From: Perkinsus chesapeaki
Lineage: Eukaryota > Perkinsozoa > Perkinsida > Perkinsidae
Reading direction: 5' to 3'
DNA length: 64,000 nucleotides
Assembly (NCBI GenBank): GCA_013115145.1
Contig: JAAPAO010000068.1
Location: 30,851-94,850 of the forward strand
The notes under the pieces are model-generated. The model saw only the letters and a program-made list of their open reading frames with translations, searched no databases and was not told the DNA's origin. Position 1 is the first letter of the stretch, and each line of letters starts with the position of its first letter. The translations under genes and the position numbers were made by a program. Shown here piece by piece: positions 31,648 through 41,600 of this stretch.

Positions 31648-32770
31648 CTATTGAGAGGGACAATACCAGTGCACAGTGTACACGGCGAGCCTCTTAGGAT
31701 CATCAGGACACACATCGGAGATGATACTATCTGACGATTTTATCCTTGGCAACTCCTCGTTATAATCTCTCTCGGTAAATTTCGCCTGCTCTTTAAAGGA
31801 CGTATCCATTCTTACAAAGTAGAGAGTGTCGCCTGGTCCATCCATTATCCGCATGTGATAGGCTTCCTTACCATCCATCGCCACCTCCGTAGTACAGGAG
31901 CCTATCTGACGGAAGCGACTGTCTGCCAGGCGAATGCTGCAGGTGGCTTTGCTGCTCATTGTCGACTCATCACGTATGATTACGCCAAATACACCAGGCA
32001 CTATCGGTATTACGGACGTCAGAGGCTTATCTATATCGCCGAACCACCGGATTTCGCGGTGCGGGAACACCTCATAGGGCGTGAGTCGTCGCCAACAGCG
32101 CTCATCCAGCAGAACATCGATCACGTACATTTCGTGGCGCGCTGCCGTTACAACTCTGACCTGATAGGGGTACCTCGTCCCCATTATGAGATGGTCGCAG
32201 CGGCCTAAGGTGCCATCGGTGCTCCACCAGAGGAAGGCTTGGCAAGAGTCTCGAATCCTTCCGCGCACAATATAAAAGAGATGCCCGGTTGAAATGAGAA
32301 TCGGCAGCCATGTCGAACTTGCGGTTGCAGCACTGTGACACGGTGGGCATGCCGGACACCTCTGAGACTTGCCCCGGTCGATCAGTTGCTTGTATATCGT
32401 ATATTATCAACTTACGGTTATCCTCACATAAAACAAATAGTCTATATTCAATAGAATGATAATAATAGATACCTTTACCTCTTGGGCGTAATACAACACC
32501 CTCGTCACCCTCTACCAGAGGCTTTCTTATATTCAAACCTGCGGGGGTGGGGTAGACCCCATAGAGCTCATCGTCTATCATGTACGTGTACGATGGAGCT
32601 GGACTGAGAATGAAGTCGTCAAATGATTTCGCTAGAATATGCATTCTCCTCGTCATACAGGATGAGATATCCTCAAAGATTCCAGATAGGTCACCACAGC
32701 GACCACGCCGATTCAGCAGCTCGTCAATCAGGCCCATTTCGAGGGCTAACACATGGGCAGGAGTTCTCAT
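31648..32770 (-). pseudogene. Array copy 8, frameshifted by a deletion of about 17 nt
   Basis: The first part is open from MRTPAHVLALEMGLIDELLN at 32770 to the shared SEVSGMPTVSQCCNRKFDMA block. Just after, near 32305-32315, it lacks about 17 nt relative to copy 7, so the frame shifts; the continuing family frame runs 32268-31648 and ends KRLAVYTVHWYCPSQ. It also lacks three residues in the VVLQPGFEGKG region (VVLRPRGKG). As read the gene yields a truncated 222-residue protein. An assembly error is possible because the site is a single deletion. Confidence 0.8.
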
Positions 32771-32911
32771 TCAAGCTACTTCCGTGAAAACAAGCAAAGC
32801 GCGGAGATAGAAGAGCAAATCTTGCTATCTTGTATTTCCTCAACGAGGTAGCTTAATCGATTTGCCTGTTTGGTGTGGTTTATCCTCTAGAGTCTCTGAG
32901 AATCAGTCACC

Positions 32912-33180
32912 ATGGCCAAGTCCAAGAACCATACCAACCATAACCAGATCAAGAAGGCCCACCGTAACGGCATCAAGAAGGTAATCAAACATAATGCTCT
33001 TTTTGACGGCTTTTTCGTTGCGATTCCTTAAATAAAACCCCGCCAGTGTCGACGGTAAAAATATGACGTTGCTATTAGGCCCCTACCTACAAGAAGATGT
33101 CCACTCGCGGTATGTGCCCCAAGTTCCTGCGTAACGCCAAGTACGCTCTTAAGGGCTGCCAGAACAAGAAGTCCGAGTAA
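32912..33180 (+). CDS. RPL29: 60S ribosomal protein eL29
   Basis: Structural protein of the large ribosomal subunit. Exon 1 (32912-32980) encodes MAKSKNHTNHNQIKKAHRNG, the signature N-terminus; exon 2 (33079-33180) encodes APTYKKMSTRGMCPKFLRNA then KYALKGCQNKKSE and TAA. The 98-bp intron is GT-AG and in phase 0. At 56 residues it has the compact length of protist and yeast eL29. The start context CACCATGGCC is strong. It sits divergently between the minus-strand array and the minus-strand MTFP1 gene. Confidence 0.97.
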
Positions 33181-33413
33181 GAAGGAACTGTTGATGCATT
33201 ATTGACAATGATAATGATGATTGGTTGACGTTTCGTGGACTCGGGACTTTGGAGCATTCTCTATAACGGGAGTTGAGTTTTAGTGATAATGTATTTTCTG
33301 TGGGTATACTAGGAACTCCAACAGGATCTTCTAGAAGATAAATTAAGTCATTCAATGCAAGTCAACTTTAGGCCAGTTTGGCTGTCTCCGTAACGTTCTA
33401 TCGAAAAGCCAGT

Positions 33414-33940
33414 CTATGCTGCAGTCGATGGGGGTAACCTGAACAAATGCCTTTCAAAGATGACTTTGATATGTCCTACGATGAGGGGTATGCATGCCAA
33501 GCCTATTATAGTAGGGAGGAACTTATCTACAACACAAAGTGGTCGAGGGTGGACGAGCTGAATGTTACTTTTCAGCTATCTCTGCTGTACTATCTTCCTT
33601 GATGCCCAGACGACCCTGTTGATAACCAATCCAGGCACTGCTACACTAGCTAGTAGTTGCCAGCCTAATGTATCGACGGCGACCTTCCACTGGTCGTTTT
33701 TGGCTCTCTTTGTCTTATCGAATGTGTCAGCCAGAACCTTCGATAAAACTGTCAGCAAGCGTTGGCACAGGCCATTACATAGGCAATGGCGGCACCGTAG
33801 GTGGCAATGTAGGCCGGTCTTGAGATAAGATACTTGAAAGATTCCCCGAGCTCGTTCGAGTAGCCCAAAAGCCTCACTGGGGTATCTCTGTACACATCAA
33901 TACGTGAGCCATCAGGTTTGGAACCAAGATGAAAGTACAT
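33414..33940 (-). CDS. MTFP1: Mitochondrial fission process protein 1 (MTP18), copy 1
   Basis: Inner mitochondrial membrane protein that promotes fission in animals. Exon 1 from Met 33940 reads DVYRDTPVRLLGYSNELGES then FKYLISRPAYIATYGAAIAY; a 43-bp GT-AG intron (about 33755-33797 by eye) leads to VLADTFDKTKRAKNDQWKVA and VDTLGWQLLASVAVPGLVIN, the family core, followed by FLPTIIGLACIPLIVGHIK. The C-terminal junction is unresolved: unspliced reading meets TAG after ASRKIVQQR, but a 33-bp intron (GTACAG to TTCAG) restores the frame. Exon protein sequence looks the same as in copy 2. Confidence 0.85.
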
Positions 33941-34092
33941 GCTTAAAATTCAGGCAACTACTGAAGCGAATGGTGGAGGCAGAATTGACGGCAACTAAAC
34001 ATCTATTGGTGATGTGTAAAGGACGTTAGTGCTGTTCCTCGAAATACAGCTGTTCAGCGGCTCGAAACTGTCCTGTGCTCTGCTGCCACCGT

Positions 34093-34303
34093 TTAACCCG
34101 TCGGAGGGCGTCTCGTCGTTTCCTCTTCCACCCGTCTGTAAGCACCTGCCATACGCAATGTTAACGCTTCATCGATCATGCTTACTTTTCTAGTACTCAA
34201 CCACTCACGGCGAATCTCATCCTCGCTGCCTCGCCTGTAGAAAGGCCGTGCTTTGGGTATCTTCCGCCGGTCGATTGACGGCAAGAGAAACCGATACTCT
34301 TTA
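34093..34303 (-). pseudogene. 3' half of the small basic protein gene (duplicated fragment)
   Basis: Encodes IDRRKIPKARPFYRRGSEDE to TTRRPPTG, matching the C-terminal half of the intact gene at 37056-37564. Upstream of 34303 the sequence no longer matches, so the N-terminal exon was not duplicated or was lost. Confidence 0.75.
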
Positions 34304-34394
34304 TTCTTACTGACGATGGCACCGAAGCCGTGATGACTTCGTAAGGGGTTTCAACAAAGGCAGCCATGCCCTATTGGTGAAGCTACTCTCAAGC

Positions 34395-34545
34395 CGTCTT
34401 GCATGAATTCACCCGACCTTCTGTGCCACGGAGGACGCTCGGAAAGTTCCTCTTTTATTGTCGGCGGTGCCGGTGAGGAGGTACGGTGGCCGCCCTTGCA
34501 CAGATCGATATGAGTATTGCCGTATTGGGCAACCCCTCCCACTGC
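34395..34545 (-). pseudogene. Exon fragment related to the membrane protein gene at 38.7-42.25 kb
   Basis: The minus strand reads GHRTSSPAPPTIKEELSERP then PWH, closely matching SHRTSSPAPPSTKGELSELP in the exon near 41910-42000. Flanking bases ending CCCACTGCACCGCTT also recur near 42290-42305. No complete gene is present around this copy, so it looks like a duplicated remnant placed next to secreted protein gene 1, mirroring the order near 42-43 kb. Confidence 0.6.
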
Positions 34546-34792
34546 ACCGCTTTAAAGACTAACGCCAAGGCAAACACAGGTGTTGGAAAACATACTTGAT
34601 TGATAGAGACATATTAAGCATAATGCTTCGACGATAAGTCTATCTAAAGCGACCTTACTTCTTCGTTGAGGAGATACATAATAGACGACATTAAAATATT
34701 GTTCCACGATAACAGTACTTACAGTGCTGCTCAACTCGAGAACCGTCAGCGTCGAGTCAGGGGCGTCTGGTTCATCAAGTTCATAACGCTAA

Positions 34793-35302
34793 CTATTTGA
34801 GTAAAACTGCACGACAGTACTGGCCGAGTGTTCCTCCAGCACACACGTGAATGCTACACTTGAAGTCGGTACCACGAGTGACAAAAGCTCTGAAAACGCC
34901 AGCAGCTCCGCCTGTCTCCATGGAGACGTTCTGTTTGAACTGACGGAAAGCATCCAAGTCCTTCGCACTCGCTTTCAGTGAGATTTCGCCAACAGCATGA
35001 GGACTGAACTTCACTTGCACCCACGGAGATATGTATTTCCTTTTTGGATGCAACGCCTTCGATGACATGGTCATACGAACTTGTATTTGCTCCCCGAGGG
35101 TGTCGAAAGCTAAAGTGATTTTCTTAGTGTAGCCCTCGGACACTCTTTTGGTGCGAAAGGTACGACCAGCCACGAGCTTGATGAGGTCTTTATCGGTAAA
35201 CGGTGCAGGGGCGTAGTCTGTGTGGCCAAGATACTGCGAAGGCTCGCAGACAACACTGGCAACCATAAAGATGATGCTGAGGCAGGCGGTGATAGAAGCC
35301 AT
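34793..35302 (-). CDS. Secreted protein family, member 1 (169 residues)
   Basis: Intronless. The N-terminus ASITACLSIIFMVASVVCEP is a typical signal peptide. The mature part has DLIKLVAGRTFRTKRVSEGY, KITLAFDTLGEQIQVRMTMS, KYISPWVQVKFSPHAVGEIS and DAFRQFKQNVSMETGG, ending CSIHVCAGGTLGQYCRAVLL. Two Cys near the C-terminus (CAGGTLGxYC) could pair. These blocks define a family with the genes at 42481, 43677 and, more distantly, 44591. Not recognised from any named family. Secretion is predicted; role unknown. It is not a recognised toxin. Confidence 0.8.
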   Translation of the reverse strand: MASITACLSIIFMVASVVCEPSQYLGHTDYAPAPFTDKDLIKLVAGRTFRTKRVSEGYTKKITLAFDTLGEQIQVRMTMSSKALHPKRKYISPWVQVKFSPHAVGEISLKASAKDLDAFRQFKQNVSMETGGAAGVFRAFVTRGTDFKCSIHVCAGGTLGQYCRAVLLK

Positions 35303-36211
35303 TGGAAACGGCGAAAGCGGCGTCGTGTGACCTGTAACTGAAGACGTGGAGGCGAACGCCCTAACTCAATAGCTGCGAAGGTTGCAAGTGAAGTCTTGCA
35401 GCACAGCTTCAAAGAGCCGACGGTGGCGACAGCACCAACGGAACACAGTGTTACCAAAGGCCTGTGCCGCAAGGCTGTGCCGCGAATGAGGACTGCTTCT
35501 CGTAGTAAATGCTGCAGCTCATAACCAGTAGCTCGTAGATAGCTCTTGACATCAACAGGAGCCCCTCTTGATGGGAAAACAGTTCTCAACATGGATTCAT
35601 GGACGCAACGGCCGAATCGAAGATCAAGCCCGGCCTGCCGATGCTGGCGCAATATATCACATAAAGCAGCTCAACGAACGGTCCTTGTCTTGTTGCAGTA
35701 GCCGTGTCATGCGCTTGGGGCCACGAACATTTCCCTAAGGAAATGTAGGTGTCACTTTCAAAGTGATATTAGCTACAATATGGAGTGTTTCCGCAGCGGC
35801 ACCAAGCGTGGGCACAAGCCCCGCGCCATGGAGGGACATGTTGCGCGCCGACAACAAGGTCAAAGGATAGACTAGCTCCGTGGAAGTAGCTGCTGCTTGT
35901 TCTACCTTGATAATACGAATGCAAGGGGAAAAGGAAGTCAACAAAGGTTTCTTCGTATTTAGCTTACTCTCGCAAGGGGAATCCCCTGGGCACGCATGTA
36001 CAGTACATGATGTACAATTGAGCGGACGGCGCATGATGAATATCCTTCACGAATAGAGAAGTGACTCAGACAACAACGGGCTTAATACGATGATTGTCAA
36101 TGGCGTACTAAGGAACTACTTGAAATGCTCCGTACTTGAGTTACTTTTGCTGCGAGAGCCTCACAAAAGGAAATCCGCTGTGCACGTATGTACGATAGAG
36201 AAGGAAGATTT
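35303..36211. other. Spacer, no confident gene
   Basis: A minus-strand open frame at 35735-36034 (99 codons, starting MRRPLNCTSCTVHACPGDSP) and another overlapping the 5' region of secreted protein gene 1 show no family features. No repeat apart from the start of the duplicated block at 36212. Confidence 0.4.
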
Positions 36212-37267
36212 TGGAGCATTCTCTATAACAGGAGTTGTGTTTTAGTGATAACCTATCTTTTTGTGGGTTTACTAGGAACTCCAACAGGATCTTCTAGAAG
36301 ATAAATTAAGTCATTCAATGCAAGTCAACTTTAGGCCAGTTTGGCTGTCTCCGTAACGTTCTATCGAGAAGCCAGTCTATGCTGCAGTCGATGGGGGTAA
36401 CCTGAACAAATGCCTTTCAAAGATGACTTTGATATGTCCTACGATGAGGGGTATGCATGCCAAGCCTATTATAGTAGGGAGGAACTTGTCTACAACACAA
36501 AGTGGTCGAGGGTGGACGAGCTGAATGTTACTTTTCAGCTGTCTCTGCTGTACTATCTTCCTTGATGCCCAGACGACCCTGTTGATAACCAATCCAGGCA
36601 CTGCTACACTAGCTAGTAGTTGCCAGCCTAATGTATCGACGGCGACTTTCCACTGGTCGTTTTTGGCTCTCTTTGTCTTATCGAATGTGTCAGCCAGAAC
36701 CTTCGGTAAAACCGTCAGCAAGCGTTGGCACAGGCCATTACATAGGCAATGGCGGCACCGTAGGTGGCAATGTAGGCCGGTCTTGAGATAAGATACTTGA
36801 AAGATTCCCCGAGCTCGTTCGAGTAGCCCAAAAGCCTCACTGGGGTATCTCTGTACACATCAATACGTGAGCCATCAGGTTTGGAACCAAGATGAAAGTA
36901 CATGCTCAAAATTCAGGCAACCACTGAAGCGATTGGTGGAGGCAGAATTGACGGCAACTAAACATCTATTGGTGATGTGTGAAGGACGTTAGTGCTGTTC
37001 CTCGAAATACAGCTGTTCAGCGGCTCGAAACTGTCCTGTGCTCTGCTGCCACCGTTTAACCCGTCGGAGGGCGTCTCGTCGTTTCCTCTTCCAGCCGTCT
37101 GTAAGCACCTGCCATACGCAATGTTAACGCTTCATCGATCATGCTTACTTTTCTAGTACTCAACCACTCACGGCGAATCTGATCCTCGCTGCCTCGCCTG
37201 TAGAAAGGCCGTGCTTTGGGTATCTTCCGCCGGTCGATTGGCGGCAAGAGAAACCGATACTCTTTCT
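36212..37267. repeat. Segmental duplication, right copy
   Basis: Counterpart of 33246-34303. Differences are scattered single bases, mostly silent in MTFP1. Beyond 37267 it continues into the intact 5' exon of the small basic protein gene, so this copy is probably the source. Confidence 0.92.
36377..36903 (-). CDS. MTFP1: Mitochondrial fission process protein 1 (MTP18), copy 2
   Basis: As copy 1: Met at 36903, YRDTPVRLLGYSNELGESFK, a 43-bp intron, then VLADTFDKTKRAKNDQWKVA and LASVAVPGLVINRVVWASRK. Here the stretch after VQQ reads CAG where copy 1 has TAG, so the frame is open even without splicing the putative 33-bp intron, through VDKFLPTIIGLACIPLIVGH to LPPSTAA. That makes the second intron optional in this copy and possibly essential in copy 1. 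Known family role: mitochondrial division. Confidence 0.87.
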
Positions 37268-37564
37268 TAGCCTGGTCCGCCGCTTCGTCGCTAGTCGCCA
37301 CGGATTCAGTATCGTCCTCTGCAGTGACAGTGATCGGCTTCTTCCCCAACGAGGCGAGCCAGGATACTGTTGATGGCACCGAAGCTGTGAAGACTCCATC
37401 AGTGGACCGACGGCAGGAGGCAAGCTACCTCCGGGTGCTGCTGCTCCTTCTTGGCCTTCCAGGTCTTGCTCTTCCTCCTCTTGCTGCTGTTCCATCTGTC
37501 TCTTCTTAAACATGCTCGCGAAGCTCGAGTTGATGGTCCATTTCCGAGGTGACGGTGTGGCCAT
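37056..37564 (-). CDS. Small basic protein, two exons, product unknown
   Basis: From Met 37564 (MATPSPRKWTINSSFASMFK) through KRQMEQQQEEEEQDLEGQEG (Gln/Glu-rich), a 44-bp GT-AG intron near 37388-37431, then STVSWLASLGKKPITVTAED, IDRRKIPKARPFYRRGSEDQ and LTLRMAGAYRRLEEETTRRP to the stop at 37056. About 155 residues, charged, no signal peptide or membrane span. Function not recognised. It lies just upstream of MTFP1 copy 2 on the same strand. Confidence 0.65.
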
Positions 37565-37697
37565 GATGCAACGGCCCCTTAACAGTATAGGCTGCGGGAA
37601 TAGGCACAGAATTTGCAAACTCAACGCAACCTGAATCAGCCACATCGTCAGTGTACAAGGCATGTACGTGCAAGTGAGAATTAGCGACAAGAAAGGC

Positions 37698-38557
37698 CTA
37701 TTCGGTGTGCTTCGGGCCTTTGGGCTCCGGTTTCCGCGGATGCTTCAACTGAAAGGAGGACTCCCCTGTGATTGGGTTGAACCTGCACCGATCACTTACG
37801 CAAGCGTGGAAGCGTGCCTGCTCACCCCAAATGGTTCCGAGCTGCCAAATGATTTGCCCTCAGCTTTCCTCGCCACTTTACAAGCTCATCGTGGTACTGC
37901 AGTCGACGACCCTCCTAAAGCTCCAAGTTATCTGATGCCCGTAGAAGTCTCCTTCCCCACCTCAGTGTCGTGGTACCCGAGACCGACAATGTCATAGGCC
38001 TGCCCGGATACGTTCTTTCTGCCGAGCATTGGGTCCTCCTGACCGAACGTCAACAACAGCAAAGGCGGCATCTCACTTGTAACCGCTGCTGTCTCTTGGC
38101 TTCCTCTTCTTCCTTCTTCTCGATGGAATTCCATCGTTCCGCCTCTCGATCGAACCTTGCACAAAATTGCCGCTATTGCCATCTGCTACGTAGATCTCAC
38201 CGCTGTTTTCGTAAGGTTTCCGCACACTCGGCTCGGCGCCTCACAAGTGTCTCGTGCTCGACTCTGTTTAGCTGAGAGTAAGAGCTCCAAAACATTTGTT
38301 GGCGTCAACAGCCTACATCCTGGCCGAGGTCGCTCGTGGTCACAAACCGCTCAACGGCCTCCGCGTCCGCTGGACAGCCCTTGAGCACACCGGTGACGCT
38401 TTCGAATGCCTCGTATCTTCCATTAAGATATCTTCCTCAAATCATGGACGGGGACCTACCGGTGATAACCGCCGGTCCTGTTCATGAGCCTTTGCTTTTC
38501 GACCGCATCACGATCCTTGTAAAGTTGCCGCTCTGCTCGAGAGCGAGGAACAGTCAT
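37698..38557 (-). CDS. Charged coiled-coil protein with PITGE end motif, multi-exon
   Basis: Exons read from Met 38557: MTVPRSRAERQLYKDRDAVE, KQRLMNRTGGYHR (donor near 38455), then FDREAERWNSIEKKEEEEAK and RQQRLQ (donor near 38081), EDPMLGRKNVSGQAYDIVGL with GYHDTE, EGRRLQYHDELVKWRGKLRA with NHLAARNHLG, and the last exon (37698-37781) FNPITGESSFQLKHPRKPEP, stop at 37698-37700. The combination of an Arg-rich mid-segment and a (F/Y)NPITG end is a pattern I associate with a conserved but uncharacterised protist protein group; I cannot name it. Highly charged, no membrane span, probably cytosolic or cytoskeletal (inference). Confidence 0.6.
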
Positions 38558-38689
38558 GGCACGTGCTGCTTCACCGATACACAGGACTCCCGGGAACGCA
38601 AGAGGAGACAACGTGCAGTCAAATAACGACTCTTTGGGTTTACATGGTAAACATGGACAGTGCTGCACTGCTGGCAAGATCAACCCCAT

Positions 38690-41600
38690 CACTCAGTCGA
38701 TACCTGCTGCAGCTTCCAACACGCGCAATTGCATACCCGACCCACCTGCCCGATTTCACCCTCGCCATCGGCAGCCTCTTGTCCGTCCTCTGTGTACTCT
38801 GCCACGTCTTCACCGTAATAGTCCTCCTGGGGTAGAGCTAAGATGCCACGGTGCCCGCCAGACCCACCTCCCCCTCGGGCCATATCCTCTGTATGATCTC
38901 CGAAACTTGCTCATTTAGATAAGTGATATCTTGCAGCTGTTTATCTGCGCGCTCAGTCCCCACATATCTGACCACCGGAGATGCGTCGACTACCAGAAGA
39001 TTGAGACTCACCCCATGCCGATCGCGCCCAAGGCGAACAGCAAGGCGATGATCGCCAAGTAGCCCGGAGGAGTAAACAGGGCTGTGCTGCTGTCGATCTT
39101 CTTCGACTCTTCTATCGCATCGTCCACGTGAGCCCGGATGGTGTTCTGAAAGGCAAAGTAATGTCCCACCTGTAGATCTTGACGAAAGAGAAGTACCGGT
39201 GATGTCTTCTCGACAATCGTGCGAAGCTCCTTCTCAATCAAGCCAATCTTATGCTCCTGTACTTCGCTTACTCTCACAAGCGACTGAAACCACCATTGAA
39301 CAGCTAGAGGTGTCAGAAAGAACGTACTTCCACTCGATCCTCAGGGCTGAACACGTACTGGCTGGTGGGATTTTGCAGGAACCGAACTTTAGCCTCGAGG
39401 TCCTCAACTGAGGGGAATCAGCTTCATCACAACAGTAGTCGCTTGAGGTGTACTTCTAGCTGTGAGCTCATCGTCGACTCCCTTAGAGTCACTCGCCCCA
39501 ATATTGATGCTCTCCGCGGTGTCCTTCGCTTCCTTGACGGCCATCGAGTCCACCTTCTGTGAAAGGGCTCGCAACGAGGAGCGCAGGGCCTAAGAGAACT
39601 CCAATGCGATAAGAGGAAGCAGCTCCGATAGGTACCTGCATCGATCTAGCCTGAGCCTCGGATATATGATGAAGTCCGCTAATGTCTTCATCCATGCCTT
39701 CTTGTACACTGTTCAAGTCGGCGCTCAGCAGAGAGAGGCTGAAGGGGCCAAATAAGTGAGATTGAGAGCGACCAGCGGCTACTAGTCCGGATCGTAGGCG
39801 ATGGAATGGTTGCCCCTCAGCTGCCCTCCTTCGCTCAGTTCACTGTGGAGACTCTCGAAGGCTTTTGAGAGCTGAAAGCGTAATGAGGCCGATCAGCTGA
39901 AAGTGAAGCGGACTAACCTGGTCAATCCTATTTCGATTGAGCGTCTCCGCCCTAATGATGTTGCTGACAGCATCCGACAGAGCCGTCACTTTCTTCCGCT
40001 CCTCCTCGGTGATGGCCGGTATAGAAGAGGTTCCATTAGCAGCTGTGAGTTGTTGCCGAAGCATCTTGAGCAAGAAAGCATATTATCTCAAGCACTAGCC
40101 TGACGGTGAGCTACTCACCTCCTCAGCTCGGCTAAGTATCGCCATAGGATCGTCGTTCTTGTCCGTTGAAGGCGGTATAACTAACAAAACCATCATAACA
40201 TCGCTCCGCCTCATCCCTCCACCTTTCCCCATAAGAGCCGCAAGATCCTCCACCAGAGATAATAACGCTTTTGCATTCTGCTGGAAGCCGGCCGTCAACG
40301 TATCTCTCACCGATGTAAGATTTCGCTTCGACACGTCCAATGTGCCACTCTGAAGAGAAGCTAATGCGGATCCGAGGAAGAATCTTCGTTCCTACCATCT
40401 GGCCGAGGGTGGCGTCGAGTCTGTTCTCCTCTCTTTCTATTTGAGATATCCTCTGTTCATCGATAGCTTGCAAATTGGCCTGTAACAAAAATACCGCCAC
40501 CGAGGATCGAACCTACACCCTTGCCTGTTGTGCCACCTCCGTCTGCTGCTGAATCTGCTGTGACATCAAACTGGGCGGTGGAGGGAAGAGTGTGGCGCTC
40601 ACTGGCTCCGCAATTGCCAACCCGGCGCTGGGCAGAGGGATACTTGACAACGTCTGCGGTCGAGCCACAAAGGGATTCTGACAAAGATTTCAGTCCGCCC
40701 TGATGGAGTTGTCGAGCCTCACAGCGCCGCATTCACAGTGGCAATTAGGCTTCCACCCGCAGACGCTGCTCGGGCGGTCGGTGGCCGTGGACCCTCTCAA
40801 CTCCTGGACACCGCAATCCCGTCTGGTGCAGGCAGGTGCGCATTCGGTAGCGATGCTCTCTAAGAGTCCGCTCGCCGTAGAATAGCGTATCTGTGGACAC
40901 ATGACCGCGCGCCACAAAAAGCGAGCCTACATACCCCTTTTGCGGTTTCGGCGTCCTTGCAGGGCTGTCCCTCCCGCCACAATCGACGGCTCTCAGTGGG
41001 AGCGTAACCATAAACGGTGATCCCTGTGGACAACTTGCGCACAATTTGCCTAAGAGAAATCCCTACCATCGGAGCACTGCAGTCTGAGCTCCATCAAAGG
41101 AGAGCCCGCTGCCTCCGACTCGGCGGCAGTGCTGATGGCCGACATCACAACCTGCACGAAGCTGACGTGAGACTTCACCAAAGTGGCAGCAACTACTCTC
41201 TGGCCATCCTGGCGGTCCATACAGGCCAGTCGCGTCCACTGCTGCTGGTTTGATGCCTTCGGAGTGGCAGGCTGACGAAACAGATACATCATTGATCGAA
41301 GAGCCGCGAGGACTTACCGAATGCTTTAGCTGGTCGAGATCACCATCACAAATGAGCGCCACTGCCGCAACAGATTCGTGCTTGCCTACACTCCACAGTC
41401 GACCACATCGCAACAGCATCGGCTGCTTACCTCCGGTGTATCCCCGAGTAGGATCGTTCATAAGAACCCAGAGGCCCCTAGCTTCATATCCATCAGAGCA
41501 AACCATGTCCCTTGTAGACCTCAGAGTTCCGCCACCGCTAGTGGGCGGCGCCGCCGCCGATGTGGCTGAGCAGAGCAAGTGCAGATTCATCCGAGTCAGC

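Larger units (their letters stand above)
20727..32770 (-). repeat. Tandem array of eight intronless paralogues
   Basis: Eight head-to-tail members on the minus strand share a start motif (M-K/R-x-P-x-H-x-x-A-L-E/D), a core LDCPREEILVSPSP-like segment or its diverged form, GVYPTPTGVYIRKP, VMVLQPGFKG and YYYD, then a variable half. Two subgroups exist: 20727-28508 (copies 1-5) and 29003-32770 (copies 6-8). Within a subgroup the core DNA is nearly identical although the rest differs widely. All lack introns, unlike neighbouring housekeeping genes. Confidence 0.9.
33246..34303. repeat. Segmental duplication, left copy
   Basis: Nearly identical to 36212-37267, about 2.96 kb away in the same orientation. 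Similarity starts at TTTGGAGCATTCTCTATAAC and stops after CGGCAAGAGAAACCGATACT. It contains all of MTFP1 and the 3' half of the small basic protein gene. Confidence 0.92.

Noticed and set aside
20727-32770. CRISPR-like or satellite array
   Set aside because: The repeat unit is a complete gene and the shared blocks are coding, with no regular short spacers.
33562-33828. 88-codon + strand frame repeated at 36525-36791
   Set aside because: It is the complement of MTFP1 in both duplicated copies.
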